NCBI GenBank assembly: GCA_018136815.1
Contig: CM030939.1
Coordinates: forward strand, 744,001 to 808,000
Direction: 5' to 3'
DNA length: 64,000 bases
Source of the DNA: Isochrysis galbana
Taxonomy: Eukaryota; Haptophyta; Isochrysidales; Isochrysidaceae
Part shown: one piece after another, positions 52,150 through 62,589 of the stretch
Position numbering within the stretch: position 1 is the first letter of the stretch
How the letters are laid out: every line of letters starts with the position of its first letter
Program-made: the position numbers and the translations under genes
The notes under the pieces: model-generated
The model's database searches: none
What the model saw: only the letters and a program-made list of their open reading frames with translations
Told to the model about the DNA's origin: nothing

Positions 52150-52660
52150 GAGTGCCCCCAGCGGTGGGTGTCCGGGGAGACGGCGGTGGCGGAGAGGGCG
52201 GAGGAGGAGACGGTGGCGGCGGGGACGGCGGTGGTGAGGAGGGTGGGGGAGGCGATGGAGGCGGTGGAGACGGCGGCGGCGGGGACGGTGGCGGTGGCGA
52301 GGGTGGCGGTGGTGTAGGCGGCGGTGGCGACGGTGGCGGCGGGGACGGCGGTGGTGGGGAGGGTGGGGGAGGCGATGGAGGCGGTGGCGACGGCGGTGGC
52401 GGGGACGGTGGCGGTGGCGAGGGTGGGGGAGGCGATGGAGGAGGAGGAGACGGCGGTGGATGAGGAGGCGGTGGAAGAGATGGTGGAGGCGGAGACGGTT
52501 GTGGTGGAGACGGTGGAGGCGGAGACGGTGGAGGCGGTGAGGGCGGCGGAGGAGACGGTGGCGGTGGAGAAGGCGGTGGTGGAGAAGGCGGTGGTGGAGA
52601 CGGCGGTGGGGGAGACGGTGGTGGAGGAGACGGTGGTAAAGGAGACGGTATGAGGAGTCA
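52150..52660. repeat. GGCGGTGGAGACGG minisatellite
   Basis: Imperfect 6-, 9- and 15-bp units of GGCGGTGGCGACGGTGGC type. The minus strand in one frame would give PPPPSPPPP-type hinges, as used in algal wall proteins, but no flanking domain is present. Confidence 0.9.
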
Positions 52661-53148
52661 TTTTAGTATATGTGTACGAAAATAAGTGGCGGTCTTCCGG
52701 GACTGAAACTCCAAGTTTGGCTTTTTTTCGACTGAGCCCCGAGGGAGGGGGGCACAACCCCTTTTCCACCCCTCCTCCACGTCAAAAAAGGTGAGATAAG
52801 GGGGGGGGATTTTTTTATATCCATTTTACAAACCTGAGGTCGCATCTATAAAAAATAACCAAACCTGAGGTTGCACCCTCTCACATGGTTATTAGTCTGT
52901 GACGACGGCCTTGCGCGTCCGGGTCAGTCGTGGCCAGCCCATCGCTCCATCACTCCAACCCCACCCCCCCGGGGGTAGGGGGAAAACCAACAACTTTATG
53001 GGGACGCTGCATCATGCGGAGGGGCGGAGGGGGGCGCTGCACGAGCGACATCATTGGGCGCCGATGCCATGGAAGGAGGGAGGTCGCAGGAGAACCGAAC
53101 ACCCCCTAGCCCCTAGCCCGACCTTTTTAAGAGGTCGTTTGCCTTCGT
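52661..53148. other. Spacer with short repeat pieces
   Basis: AAACCTGAGGT occurs twice (52,831 and 52,861). GTCGTGGCCAGCCCATCGCT at about 52,927 is a fragment of the 747-bp retroposon. No gene is seen. Confidence 0.5.
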
Positions 53149-53634
53149 TTGGTACCCCTCGTCGTCTACCAGGCCCTCTCGGGACGCGCCCTCATGCCGA
53201 GCCAAGGCGACGCCGTTCTCGTCGCGTACGTGGTGCTGCTCGGCCTGTCCTTCGGGGGGAACCCTCCTGCAATCGGCATGTCGATGGCGCGGTTATTGGC
53301 GAAGCGCTTCCGCGTGATTTGGACTCCCGAGTACTTCACGTCCAAGACGTGCCTCGCTTGTGGCTCCAAATGCGGTCGATGCTCCAAGGTGGAGCGCTCC
53401 CGCCCCCTCGACGAGCACGGGCGAGTTCGGGAGATCCGAGGTCTGCGACAGTGCCTGAATCCAGACTGCGGACCGAATGGTCAGGAGAGAGGAATTCTCT
53501 TGAACCGAGACCGCATGGGCGCAACCAACATTGGCTGGAATCTCACAAGAGCGCTTGACGGGGTCCCGCTCATAGGAGGGCCATCTCCCGGGATCGAAGA
53601 GGAGCTGCATGACCTGAACATCGAACTCGAGTAA
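53149..53634 (+). pseudogene. Fanzor/TnpB-like C-terminus (zinc ribbon and last RuvC motif)
   Basis: The 161-codon frame ends in a TAA. Residues about 60-70 (WTPEYFTSKTCLACGSKCGR) match the E-x-x-T-S-K-x-C-x-x-C-G entry of an OrfB/TnpB zinc ribbon. The second Cys pair is in LRQCLNPDCG. NRDRMGATNIGWNL is the RuvC-III D-x-x-x-A-x-N-I motif. This is the C-terminal signature of TnpB and of its eukaryotic homologues, the Fanzor RNA-guided nucleases. The first 35 residues (VYQALSGRALMPSQGDAV) are a sequence also found at 23 kb, so the frame is a fusion. The wedge, REC and RuvC-I parts are absent, so it cannot cut alone. Confidence 0.6.
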
Positions 53635-53639
53635 CCAAC

Positions 53640-54095
53640 AAATTCTGAACGATTCCTCTCACTGGAAAGTGAGAGGATCCTTAAGACCTCGTAGCGTGTA
53701 TGTCCTTGTGTTTTGGTGTGTACGGGTTTTACACCATACCCTCCCTCTCTCTTCACCGAATCTTTGTGGTGGTATCGGGTGTCGGCGACAATTGTCGTAT
53801 TCGTTCCCTGAGATCTTCGATTTCAAGTTTCTCTTTGTTGATGGTTTCTGTATAACCACTTATTTTTCGTCTTAAATCTTCAATTTCCCATTGGATGCGA
53901 ATATTTCTTGTAAATATTTTAGGAGTATTTGAAACAAATTTGAAGTCAAATTCATATTTTGAAGTGTTTTAATAAGGTCGTTGCATAGCACTATAGCCTC
54001 TTCGCAAGACGTTATAACCAACTCATGACTACTGATTTGCTTCGAGATTACTTTCAAGCCCGCCATTTGTTTGTTGTATTCACGGCAACATATTT
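53640..54095. other. AT-rich spacer
   Basis: The sequence is AT-richer than the surroundings. A short minus frame (VISKQISSHELVITSCEEAI) has coiled-coil character but no family. It would be the place to look for a Fanzor guide RNA region just 3' of the ORF. I see no clear hairpin end. Confidence 0.35.
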
Positions 54096-54099
54096 TTCG

Positions 54100-54355
54100 A
54101 GACCTCCTCCCTTTGCCTTCCCCTCAACGCCAAACGAGGGGTGCACAAGTCTGCCTTCGCAGTTCGCAGCGTGGTGCGACACGGAGGGAAGAACAAAACC
54201 GGAGGGAAAGGAGACCAAATTTTTTATTTCATTTCAAGTAATACAACGTGGGCGTAAGTCTGCCTTCGCAGCGTCCCCAGAAAGAGGGGGAGACTCCCCG
54301 CGGGAGGGGGGAGAAACCGGAGGGAAAGGAGACCAAATGAAGGCAAGCCGCAAAC
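54100..54355 (+). repeat. GGAAAGGAGACCAAAT repeat, copies 2 and 3
   Basis: 54,100-54,220 and 54,250-54,350 each contain AAGTCTGCCTTCGCAG and end GGAGGGAAAGGAGACCAAAT. They are separated by a T-rich insert. They match 22,504-22,640. Confidence 0.85.
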
Positions 54356-54424
54356 ACCCCTAAGATGTTGATATTAAGGAGAAAGTGATTCGAAAGACAT
54401 TGACAAAATTAGGAATACACTCTA

Positions 54425-55022
54425 CACCCACAGCTCCTCCCTGTTCGACATTCTCTCCTCCCTCTTTCCCACCCTTCCTCTTCCGCTTCTTGCGCTCGTG
54501 TGACGGCACATACCCGATCTCGGACGCGCCGTACAAGCAGCTGATCTCCTTCTGCACACAGGGGGTGTGCTTCGCTGCCACTCCGCGCTCGTGAGCCCCC
54601 AGTTCATGGGCGATGGCTCAGTGCATGAAGTGCAGCTTCTCCTTATCGGTCTTCTTCCCTCCATGCTCACTTTCCTCGTACGGCGCAGTGACGAAACACT
54701 CACACTGCGAGAATGAGTGCGCCGCATCGCCTTGCAGCTGCCTTCCACTCGCCCACTCCTTTGTGCACTGCGCAGGAATGCTGCCCTTCATGGCAGTCTG
54801 CACTGCTGCCCCGACCTCCGGCTCATCAGCGTTGCACAGAGGGCACAGCCAGTGCTGTTCCTCCACCTTCTTCATCCCTCGCTGGACACTGCGCCTCACC
54901 AAGATGACGCGCAGCGGCTCAGGCGGCTCTGCGGCTGCGTCGCCGCGGTCATCGGTGGGGCTGTCGGAAGGGTCGCCATAGGCCTCTCCCAGGCCGCCAG
55001 GGTCATACCCCATGCTCCACAT
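54425..55022 (-). pseudogene. Unidentified gene with CPLC motif and one in-frame stop
   Basis: The minus frame from ATG 55,022 reads MWSMGYDPGGLGEAYGDPSD, then a segment with LCPLCNADEPEVG and several more Cys (SQCECFVTAPYEE), and reaches HFMH, where TGA (54,618-54,620) interrupts. The same frame continues AIAHELGAHERGVAAKHTPC, then SEIGYVPSHERKKRKRKGG. One G-to-A change from TGG would explain the stop. It looks like a zinc-binding nuclear or cytosolic protein; I cannot name it. Its N-terminal sequence is duplicated, in inverse orientation, at 62.60-62.73 kb. Confidence 0.4.
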
Positions 55023-55433
55023 GACCCTCCACAGGGCCCAGAAGGTGGGCCACTCCCTCGCTGGCGGCGCTCATCGCCCGCCGCTCTGCCGTAATACCGG
55101 GTGGGCACTCCCATTAAACTCCCCCCTCCCTCACCTCCCGCGGGGGGCGCGCGGGGGGCGCGCGGGGGGTGGGGAAGGCGTCCCCCCTCTCTGCTCTCTG
55201 CTGCGCTGCGCGCCGCCTCGCACCTCACCTACTCGCTTCTCGCAGCCTGTTGACTCGGGAACTCTTGAGTCCCCGTTGAGTCGCTGCAAAAACCCTCTGT
55301 TACTCCTACCTCTGATCTACACACAACGCAAAGGCTTGGGGCTGAACACGCCCCTTGCTAGAGTACACTCCCCCCCACCCCCACCCCACCCCGCAGCCAC
55401 CCGCCAACCACCTCGAGAGCCCCGGGCGCGCCA

Positions 55434-56603
55434 TGGGTGCTCATTCGCCGCGGGGCTCTGGTCCCGAGGCCCTGCTGTTGGCCGAACTCGAGGCTTCTCC
55501 GGCGGGCACGCGTGCACTGGTCTTTGATGTGGGCGCCAACGACGGCCGCTGGAGCAGCGAGTGGGGGAAAGCGATCACTGCCGCTGCTGCTCGGGGGCAA
55601 GCCATCGATCTCTTTCTATTTGAGCCACAGCCCATCTTCAGGGAACGACTCCAAAAGCTCGCGCTCAGCCTCAACGCGACTTATTTGGCGCGTGCGGTGG
55701 GGCCAGACGCGGGATGGGTCAGTATGCGCGGCAGACCGGGTTCAGTGAAGGCAGAGGTCTTGCCAGTGAACTAGACTCTCGCAGTGAGAGGGAGGGGAGG
55801 CAAACACTTAGTCCAGACAATCGACTTTGCGGACTGGCTGCACACCAAGGTTCCGGCGGAGGGGTCTCTCAGTCTCTTGAAGCTAGACGTTGAAGGGGCG
55901 GAATGGAATCTGCTACCAAGACTCTTGGCGACCCAATCGTTGTGCTCATTTCGGCATCTCATAGAATGGCACCTCAATTATGCTTCCCCTGCGAACCGCC
56001 TTGCGGCCCTGGGACTGCGTCTCTCCTTTCACTCTCAACTGCGCCTGGGCTGCCCTAAGAGTATTGTCCCAAAGACAATCTGGAATGCCGAGTTCCCGTG
56101 GAACAACTACATGGTCCCCATCCCTGGGTGCGCGCACGGTCATACTGCACATCGCGCGTCACTCCAATGGTGTTACAAGCATGATATTTGCCCCTTGTTC
56201 TCAGGTTGTTCGATGTCGGTTGTTCGATGACGCCCTTGAACATGCACTGTGGGAAGGCGCTCCGCGCTGGACATCAATTGACCCTCGGGCCACTGAGAAA
56301 AGGATAGCGAATGACGTGAGTGGTCTTCAGGCTGCTGCTGCCATGCTTGGGTCAGATTCTGCACGACTCGCAGCACGTAGAGAATGCGAATCTTGGCCGG
56401 CAGCGTGCCATTCTCTCCTTGATGCACACGCCGAACCAGATGCGTGCTTCACGGATAGGATGGGTTGTGATCCATTGCAGGCACAGGAAGCGTACCAGCG
56501 CGCCTTGAAAGTGCCCGTTCGGCCGACAAATGTCTTTCAACGCTCCGGCGGTAACATTGCACCATGGGACCGAGTTAAAGAACTAAACAAACGCCAGAAC
56601 TGA
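55434..56603 (+). pseudogene. FkbM-family methyltransferase with in-frame stop
   Basis: ATG 55,434 opens MGAHSPRGSGPEALLLAELE, then motif I ALVFDVGANDGRWSSEWGKA and LFEPQPIF, the hallmark FkbM steps. TAG at 55,772 follows VLPVN. The same frame resumes TIDFADWLHT, SLLKLDVEGAEWNLLPRLL and LIEWHLNYA, all FkbM motifs (KLDVEGAE, E-W-H). After GCAHGH an intron probably runs to an AG near 56,206, followed by LFDDALEHALWEGAPRW and an open frame to 56,603. FkbM enzymes O-methylate sugars or similar hydroxyls. The gene looks almost complete apart from the single stop. Confidence 0.65.
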
Positions 56604-56739
56604 TGGGGAACCTTCGCTTCATTGCTGCTGCTTGGCGATGATTGAATGAAATGCCGCCAGCAAAGCCTCCAGTAGACTTTGTTAAGATGCTTGAGCCTTG
56701 AGACTTCCTGTGCTTCGGCGCTTCATCACTTAGCATCCC

Positions 56740-57052
56740 GACCGATCACGTCGTCGCCCTCTTGGAAGTTCGCGCCATAACATGAGACCTGCCTCTTGTT
56801 GGACTTCTTGCTATCTCGACGAACATGGCGGAGGCTGACATACTGCTCGAGCCTTGTGAGCGAGTCGAGGCGGCTTAGATGGTGAGTAAAGCTGTCACTT
56901 CCTCGCCCGACCTCTTCATCTCCGAGAGGGAGGTGATCCCGGTGCCAGATCTGTGGGTCAGCTTGATCAAAAGCGGTCTGTCGGTCTTGCGGTCCCTCTG
57001 TCCCGCCAGCCACCGGTGCTGGCGGCAAGCCGATTTGTATGGCTATGGCCAT
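56740..57052 (-). pseudogene. Possible retroviral-type integrase C-terminus
   Basis: A 108-codon minus frame contains RLDSLTRLEQYVSLRHVRRD and SNKRQVSCYGANFQEGDDVI. A basic Lys/Arg helix followed by F-x-x-GD-x-V is the usual order at the end of Ty3-type integrases (before the chromodomain). No core domain is present. The assignment is weak. Confidence 0.35.
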
Positions 57053-57077
57053 GATGAGGTCCTAGTCAAGCCTACAG

Positions 57078-57165
57078 AATTAGGGCGGTCAAATACGGCT
57101 TTTTAAGTACTAATATTGGGGGGCCAAAAAATAAAATTCCCAAAAATAAAATTTGGCTCAAAACT
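57078..57165 (+). repeat. CGGTCAAA terminus, variant
   Basis: TTAGGGCGGTCAAATACGGC, TTTTTAAGTACTAATATTGG and GGGGCCAAAAAATAAAATTC show the common left terminus with a different interior. Confidence 0.65.
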
Positions 57166-57251
57166 CACATGGTGGGACGTAGAGCAACTTTTTCTCCAGC
57201 CTATATCAGAGGACGACCACCAACATATCATGAGCCTTCGACAGACCACCC

Positions 57252-57868
57252 TCATCCCGACCTCCGGAACCCCCGAAATCCGCCACGGTTCGGCTTCAAG
57301 AAGCGCTTCCGCGCGCCAGAAACGGCGATGGAGGCGGCAGATCGCGCCATCTTGGCCAAAGTGGGGAGTCCCTGGACGCAGCCGGTGGAGGCATTCGACT
57401 CCTGCGCATGGTCGCGTTGCTTCCACCATTCCAGCACATCCAAATTGAGATTCATTTCCTGTGGGAGCGAGAGGTCCTGGCTATGCAGAGCAAGGCTCCG
57501 CTCCATGCCGCGCATCTTCTTTTGCTGCGCCTCCAGGAGTCGCTCCATCTCGAGGACCCTCTTGTGCAGGTCGTCCACACTCGCCGACTCCACGCTCGTG
57601 GCCGCCCTTGCGCGCTTCGAGCATGTCACCTCCTCCTCTTTGCGGCCGTCGCACGTATGGTCAAGGGAGTGATGGGCACGTCGCCAAGAGGGATGCGCTT
57701 CTTCGTCACATACGTGGGAGCCTCCTTGCCTGTCTGCACGCTGAAGTTGTCCGTCGAGCAGTCGAGGGTCATGACCGTGCGCTCGGGAGACTTAACAGGC
57801 AGCGAGAGAGCGAGGGGGGAGGGGGAGGAGGGTTCGACAAGCGCTGTGCCGCTGCGGTGGGGCGCCAA
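57252..57868 (-). pseudogene. Possible hAT-type dimerisation region with coiled coil
   Basis: The minus frame 57,629-57,252 has a heptad stretch (LHKRVLEMERLLEAQQKKMR) and then LNLDVLEWWKQ and LPTLAKMARSAASIAV. The order D-x-L-x-W-W-K followed by LP-x-LAKMAR is the hallmark of hAT transposase C-termini. An upstream frame (57,868-57,626, IPLGDVPITPLTIRATAAKR) may be its preceding exon. The catalytic region is absent. It is either a hAT relic or a host protein that uses such a fold. Confidence 0.4.
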
Positions 57869-57934
57869 CAGACAACAGAGGAATGGACGGCAACCAAGCG
57901 CGCGCGAGGGCCGCCAACCTCTTCGGCTTCACCG

Positions 57935-58500
57935 GCTCTCTCTCTCTCTCGCTCTCTCTCTCCGTCTCTCGCGACGTGTTTGAGGTATCGGCGATTTGGG
58001 GGTCTCGGTTATTTCATGTTTTGCTTGGTTTGGCCCACGTAATGTTTATCATCTTCCGCCGGGCCAAGTTGTTCCGTCATACCGTCATATGACACTTGCC
58101 ATGGAACTGAGTATGATATCATACATCTAATATCATATGATACTGACTCCAAACATCTACACTTATAAACCCGCCATTATGATAAAAATCTGCTTACTCA
58201 GTACTTAGAATCAGATGTTGCTCGATGACTGACCATTTCAAGCTCAAGCTCAAGCTCCCACAGCAGCACGTTGCTACTGACAGTAAATAGAGTGCCCGTT
58301 TTTGACACGTTGTGGGGCGCTTTAGATTTTCGATAACATCCTCAACGAAAGCACCTTGTTAAGCCAGCATGTACCCTCCCCACACCCCGGCCTTCCATCT
58401 AGTGCCTCCTCTTCACTAGGCGCCGCCCTCGCTTCCCAAAGGCTCTCTCACATCTCAGTTTTGGAACGGAGGTAGTATATGATATCATATATGACAGAAC
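57935..58500. repeat. Palindromic TATGATATCATA sequences and Stowaway-like end
   Basis: GTATGATATCATAC (58,110), ATATCATATGAT (58,129) and ATATGATATCATAT (58,478) are perfect palindromes. CAGTTTTGGAACGGAGGTAG at 58,456 is the reverse complement of the Stowaway-like end at 30.86 kb, next to TATA. A MITE relic is plausible. No gene is seen. Confidence 0.5.
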
Positions 58501-58905
58501 AACCTGGCCGCCGGGCGTCGGAGGGGCGAAGCGAGGAGCGAGCGCACGGCACTCCGAGCCTCGTCGGCCAGGGAAACAAAAGGAACCGCTGGGGTTGCAT
58601 GGGAGGAAATAAGGAAGGAAAGGATCCCGGCTGGAGCTGCATGCGAGGGAACCGGGGAAGGGGGGCGGGAGGAGAGACACGCTCTAAGAAAAGAGTGTGT
58701 CGGAGACACTCCCCCTTGCATGCGAGGGGGCACGTTCATGAGCCGTGCCATTGGGTGAGAAAGTGCATAGCTTGCGAACACTGTCGCGCACGCTCGCTCG
58801 CACGTGGCCGACGCTGCGGCTTGTTGGAATCTGTAGGTTTAGGTTAGGGGCTGTGCACAATGCCAAAGTGCAGGTGCACTTTCCAACGCTATGCTTGCAA
58901 CTCAC

Positions 58906-60752
58906 CTCGTCCAGAAGCTCGTTGAATTTGTTGTGCAGACCATGCATGGGATCTGGGAATGTGAATTTCCAGGGCACGATCCCATACTCACCCATCACGC
59001 GCCCGCCATGCTTGTCAGTAAATTTCTTTTGAGCTGCCTCACAGGATGCTGCCAGCTCGTCTCGCTCCTCTTCCAAAGCGGAAAATCCGCCATGTCTCGT
59101 TCCGTATTTCTACAAGCATTGCAGGCAGGGAGGGGAGGGGACATCCGTGCGCAGAGTTGCATGACTGATGTGCATTGCGTGTGGGCACGCGCACGCACGC
59201 TGCATGTTCACAAGCCGCCCCAGCCAGGCGTTAGCGTGCGGCCTTGTGCAACATCAATGTGTGTGGCTTGCAGTAGGAAGCAACAGTGTACAATAGTGCA
59301 TCACGCGTGTTGCGCGTGCCTGTATGCCTGTGTGTGCAAGTGCTCCGATGGCAGCTCATGTCAAAGAAGAAACAAATTAACAAAACATCTTACCTTCCCG
59401 CATAGTTTGCATTCAAATTCCCAATAGTCTGGCTCTGGCTCATCAAGTGCCTCCCATAGTGGGGTGTGGTGCTTATTGGCCTCTTCTTCATAATCGAGGC
59501 CCGCCCCGTAATGCGTCTCTGGGTCTTCATTGAAGTTGAACATATTCGCCGCGTGACAATTGCAGAAAGGTGGACCAAAACAATCATGAGTATGTTGTAG
59601 ATATCCACCCAGCTTTCGAATAGCAGGCAGATCAGCCACGACAGCAATCGCGACATAAACAGGAGGATTGCACGCTTGCCCACCAGGCATCAGCTGGCCA
59701 TTGCGGTAAAGGCGGCAGAATGCTGGGCGCAGCTCCAGACACTGGACTTTCACCGTTGCCCAAGATTCAGCCAGCTTCGAAGCACGCCAGCATGCCAAAT
59801 TTGAAACATCGCCCGCCGATTGAGCCAAAAATTCGGTCGTAGCTGGAAACACAGCCAGTCGTACAGCAGATTCACGGCGAGAAAGAGAGCACCCATCATC
59901 TGTCACCACAATGACATGAGGGTCTTCTTGTGTCCCTGCCGTTGACATTCCACCCGATCGCCCGCATGTGCGCTGGCGTTCTAGGAGAATGTTAATGGTT
60001 GTATCTAAAGCAAATGGCCCACTGAGCACTGCGCCAACAGCTCCGCCCACCTCGCCCGATACCGACTGCACCTCCAAACCAGAACGCGCCGCCGCCGCTG
60101 CCTGCGCCTCCTTAATGGCCTTCGGGTCGAAAATGGGTGGGAGATGAACGCGCGAATCCATTGCGAGCATTGCGCGGTGCTTGGTGCCGTCAGCATGCCG
60201 AACATATTTGAAGCTTTGATGGATCAGGTAGCACTTGCGCAGCGGAAGTAGGGAAGCTAGCCGCAACAACGACATGGTGTCCACGTCGAGAATTTGAGAA
60301 AGATGCTGTCCTATCACAAGATCTCGGGCGTGATGGAGATGGTTGATCACAGCCTTGAAGCCTTTCGTGTTCACGAGTGAAAAGCGCAAATCGGTGGGCA
60401 GCCCCTTGCTCAAGCGCCGCAGTGCCGAGATAACAAGTTGAGGCAGATCTTCTAGTTGATATCTGTCGCGGAGGTGCTCCTCCAGCTCCATGACCGCAGC
60501 CGTCCACATGTTCTTGCTCTTGATCTTGCCTCTTCTCTTCCTACTCTTCCTCTCCTCAGCCTCCTTCTTGTACTCGGACAACGTCTCTGCCATCTTCTTC
60601 GCCTCGCTCTGCGCGTGGTTGCGCGAGGCAAGGGCCCGCTGCAACTCAACCTTCATCTCCTCGATTTGCAATCGCTGGAGAGCGATCTCCGCCTCGAGGG
60701 TCATCTCATGGGCTGAGGGGCGGGCGGGCAGCGGCTCGACGCGGCGAGGCAT
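58906..60752 (-). CDS. Two-exon nuclear protein with transposase-like motifs
   Basis: Exon 1 runs 60,752-59,394 (453 codons, ending K-L-C-G-K at GTAAGA). Exon 2 runs 59,109-58,906 (68 codons, after TTGTAG, ending at GTGAGT). Both splice sites are canonical and in phase. The protein has a long coiled coil (residues about 10-60) with the basic stretch RKSRKRRGKIKSK. An uncharacterised middle contains VVTDDGCSLSRRESAVRL. VADLPAIRKLGG precedes a Cys/His cluster (HTHDCFGPPFCNCH and FECKLCGK). Exon 2 holds FPDPMHGLHNKFNELLDE. A D, then D-L with a Cys cluster, then D-x-x-H recalls DDE transposase families of algae and invertebrates, by inference. ATG 60,752 is preferred over the upstream ATG at 61,049, which lies in a repeated block. 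Further exons may lie below 58,900. Confidence 0.55.
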
Positions 60753-60996
60753 GTGTGGGAGTCGAGCCACCAGAGTGAGAGGGGGTGAGGGGGATGGGAG
60801 GGACCACCCGCCAGCCGTCGCTACCGATGGCGGGGGGAAAGGGGAAGGGGGAGAAAAGTGGGAAATAATTTTTAGAATCGAAGCATAGTGAGGAAGGAAT
60901 TTTTTGTCCGTGAAAGCGTCCGCCGCCGTCGGACGACCTCTTGCGGCGGTAGTGTGAACTGGTGTTTTGTGTCCGCTTAGCGTTTTCGCACTGAAC

Positions 60997-61052
60997 TGGA
61001 CATTTGAAAGCTGAAATCGACTGGTGTCCCACGATTGACGGAACGACACCTT
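60997..61052 (-). promoter_or_regulatory. 56-bp conserved upstream block
   Basis: This is the reverse complement of 21,227-21,282 with about one or two differences. It lies upstream of the minus-strand gene starting at 60,752. Confidence 0.45.
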
Positions 61053-61189
61053 CCTGTCGGGAGCGGGCGAGGAAGGAAGGGATCGGGGCGTGACAATGGC
61101 GATGGAGTCGCGCAGGAAAACCTAAAAGGGCGGGAAATGTACAAAGGGAAGTGTACAACCCCCCCTACCCGCAACAGCACCTTCTGCTC

Positions 61190-61325
61190 AAGAGTCAGGT
61201 TGGCGCATTCTGCCCCTGGCATGCCGGGAAGGTGGGTGGTTCCTCGCCCACAGCAGGGGAGGTGGAGAGGGGGGGGGGGGGCTCGTGCCCCCCCATGAGT
61301 CAACCAAGTATAAATTTAGTTGAGG
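61190..61325 (-). mobile_element. Retroposon (747-bp family) 5' fragment
   Basis: The minus strand starts AACTAAATTTATACTTGGTT at 61,323 and contains a CATGGGGGGGCACGAGCC-like block and GAGGAACCACCCA, as in the full copies. It breaks off after about 130 bp. Confidence 0.8.
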
Positions 61326-61333
61326 ACGTTGAC

Positions 61334-61505
61334 ATCGAAAACAAGGCTCCACTTTTCCTTGATCCTTGACCGTCATTTAATACGCCCCCAACCAAAGACA
61401 ATAGCGACCGCGAAACACACATTGAAAACAAGGCCCTGGTTTTCTGTGACCGTCGTATAGGACGACCCTAACCAAAGACAATCGTGACCGTGAAACAAAC
61501 ACTTA
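61334..61505. repeat. About 80-bp tandem repeat with AACCAAAGACAAT
   Basis: AACCAAAGACAATAGCGACC (61,390) and AACCAAAGACAATCGTGACC (61,471), plus GAAAACAAGGC at 61,338 and 61,423, mark two units. Confidence 0.8.
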
Positions 61506-61675
61506 GGCTGTCTTTTCCTGAGGAAAGATTTCCACGAGGAATAGAGAGAGCACACGTGATTAGGTGGCATTGTTTCAATACCGCGAGGGGTGTGGAGAGA
61601 ATTGCCTGCAAGCCGCATTGCTGCATCTCACCATTGGCCAATGTACGAAGGTTGCTTCCTCTCATCTCCAGATTC

Positions 61676-62505
61676 TTAAGCACGGTGGACGAGCGCAAAA
61701 GACGATTCAAGCTGCTCGTGGGCCTTAAGAAGATGTTTACTCTGTTCTTGGAGGCCCTTGTTATGTGTTTCGTTTAGCGCCACAGCTAGCTCAACAGCAA
61801 AAGTGATTGCTTGAGCAGCTGCAGCACGGGCTGAAGCTTGCGGCGCATCTATGACCGCGCCACGATAGGATGCACTGAGGGGCGAAGTAATATGCGATCC
61901 TGAAGTCGAACCCCGCACGTAAACACGAGCGTTCCGCCTGAACCATGCAAACCTGGCGCTTGCAGAAAGGACTTTGCTAGCCCGTAAATCCACGATCCAA
62001 TTCCTCTTCTTCATTTTCTCGATGATCGCCGATGCAGGTTGAGGGTTGACATGTCCTGAACCTCCTTGGCCAGATGCTCCCCAGCTCAAAACCAGAGTCG
62101 ACCTGGCGATGCAGGCAAGGTAATCTAGCAGATCGTCCTCAAATTCCTTCCGCAAATGCTCGCCTACTTCAAGGCAAGTTACCACATCAGCAAATGGCCC
62201 GTCACACGGTTGTGTGCGTAGCGCAGTCAGGTCGTGGGATCTGATCATGCCATGGGTGATGCGCCCGATGTCTTTCGCACCGTCTTCACCCGTAGCACGG
62301 AGGCCGGAGCTCCGCCAGAAGCGGACATACAAGCCCTTCCCAGCGCCAACGTCGTGGATCGACGCGTTTGAACCCGCAAAGCGTGCTATTTGCGCGGCGA
62401 TTGCGCGTCAATATGGTAATGAAACCCTGGTGGAAGTGTCCACGCCCCCGTGGGCCCGACCCTCTCGCCGTGTGCAGCGAGGAAGGCGAGCGACAGCACC
62501 AGCAT
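61676..62505 (-). pseudogene. SAM methyltransferase paralogue with frameshift
   Basis: ATG 62,505 opens MLVLSLAFLAAHGERVGPTG with a signal peptide and HYHID, parallel to the 23.7-kb protein. Near 62,385-62,400 the frame shifts and AAQIARFAGSNASIHDVGAG continues in the next frame, then VVTCLEVGEHLRKEF, SWGASGQGGSGHVN and WFRRNARVYV to a stop at 61,676. All catalytic motifs are otherwise kept. It is a recent-looking pseudogene, or carries a single sequence error. Confidence 0.75.
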
Positions 62506-62589
62506 CGAGGGGTGAGGTCGCTTCAGGTTATTTAAGTTTGATAATTTCAAATATTTTTTTGTTAGTATGATTTTTATATTATATTTTGT

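Noticed and set aside
52152-52463. Gly-rich protein encoded by the minisatellite
   Set aside because: Pure GGN repeat translation, with alternative frames equally open.
60753-61049. Longer N-terminus for the 60.7-kb gene starting at ATG 61,049
   Set aside because: Its first codons fall in a 56-bp block that also occurs at 21.2 kb outside any matching gene, and the extension is low complexity.
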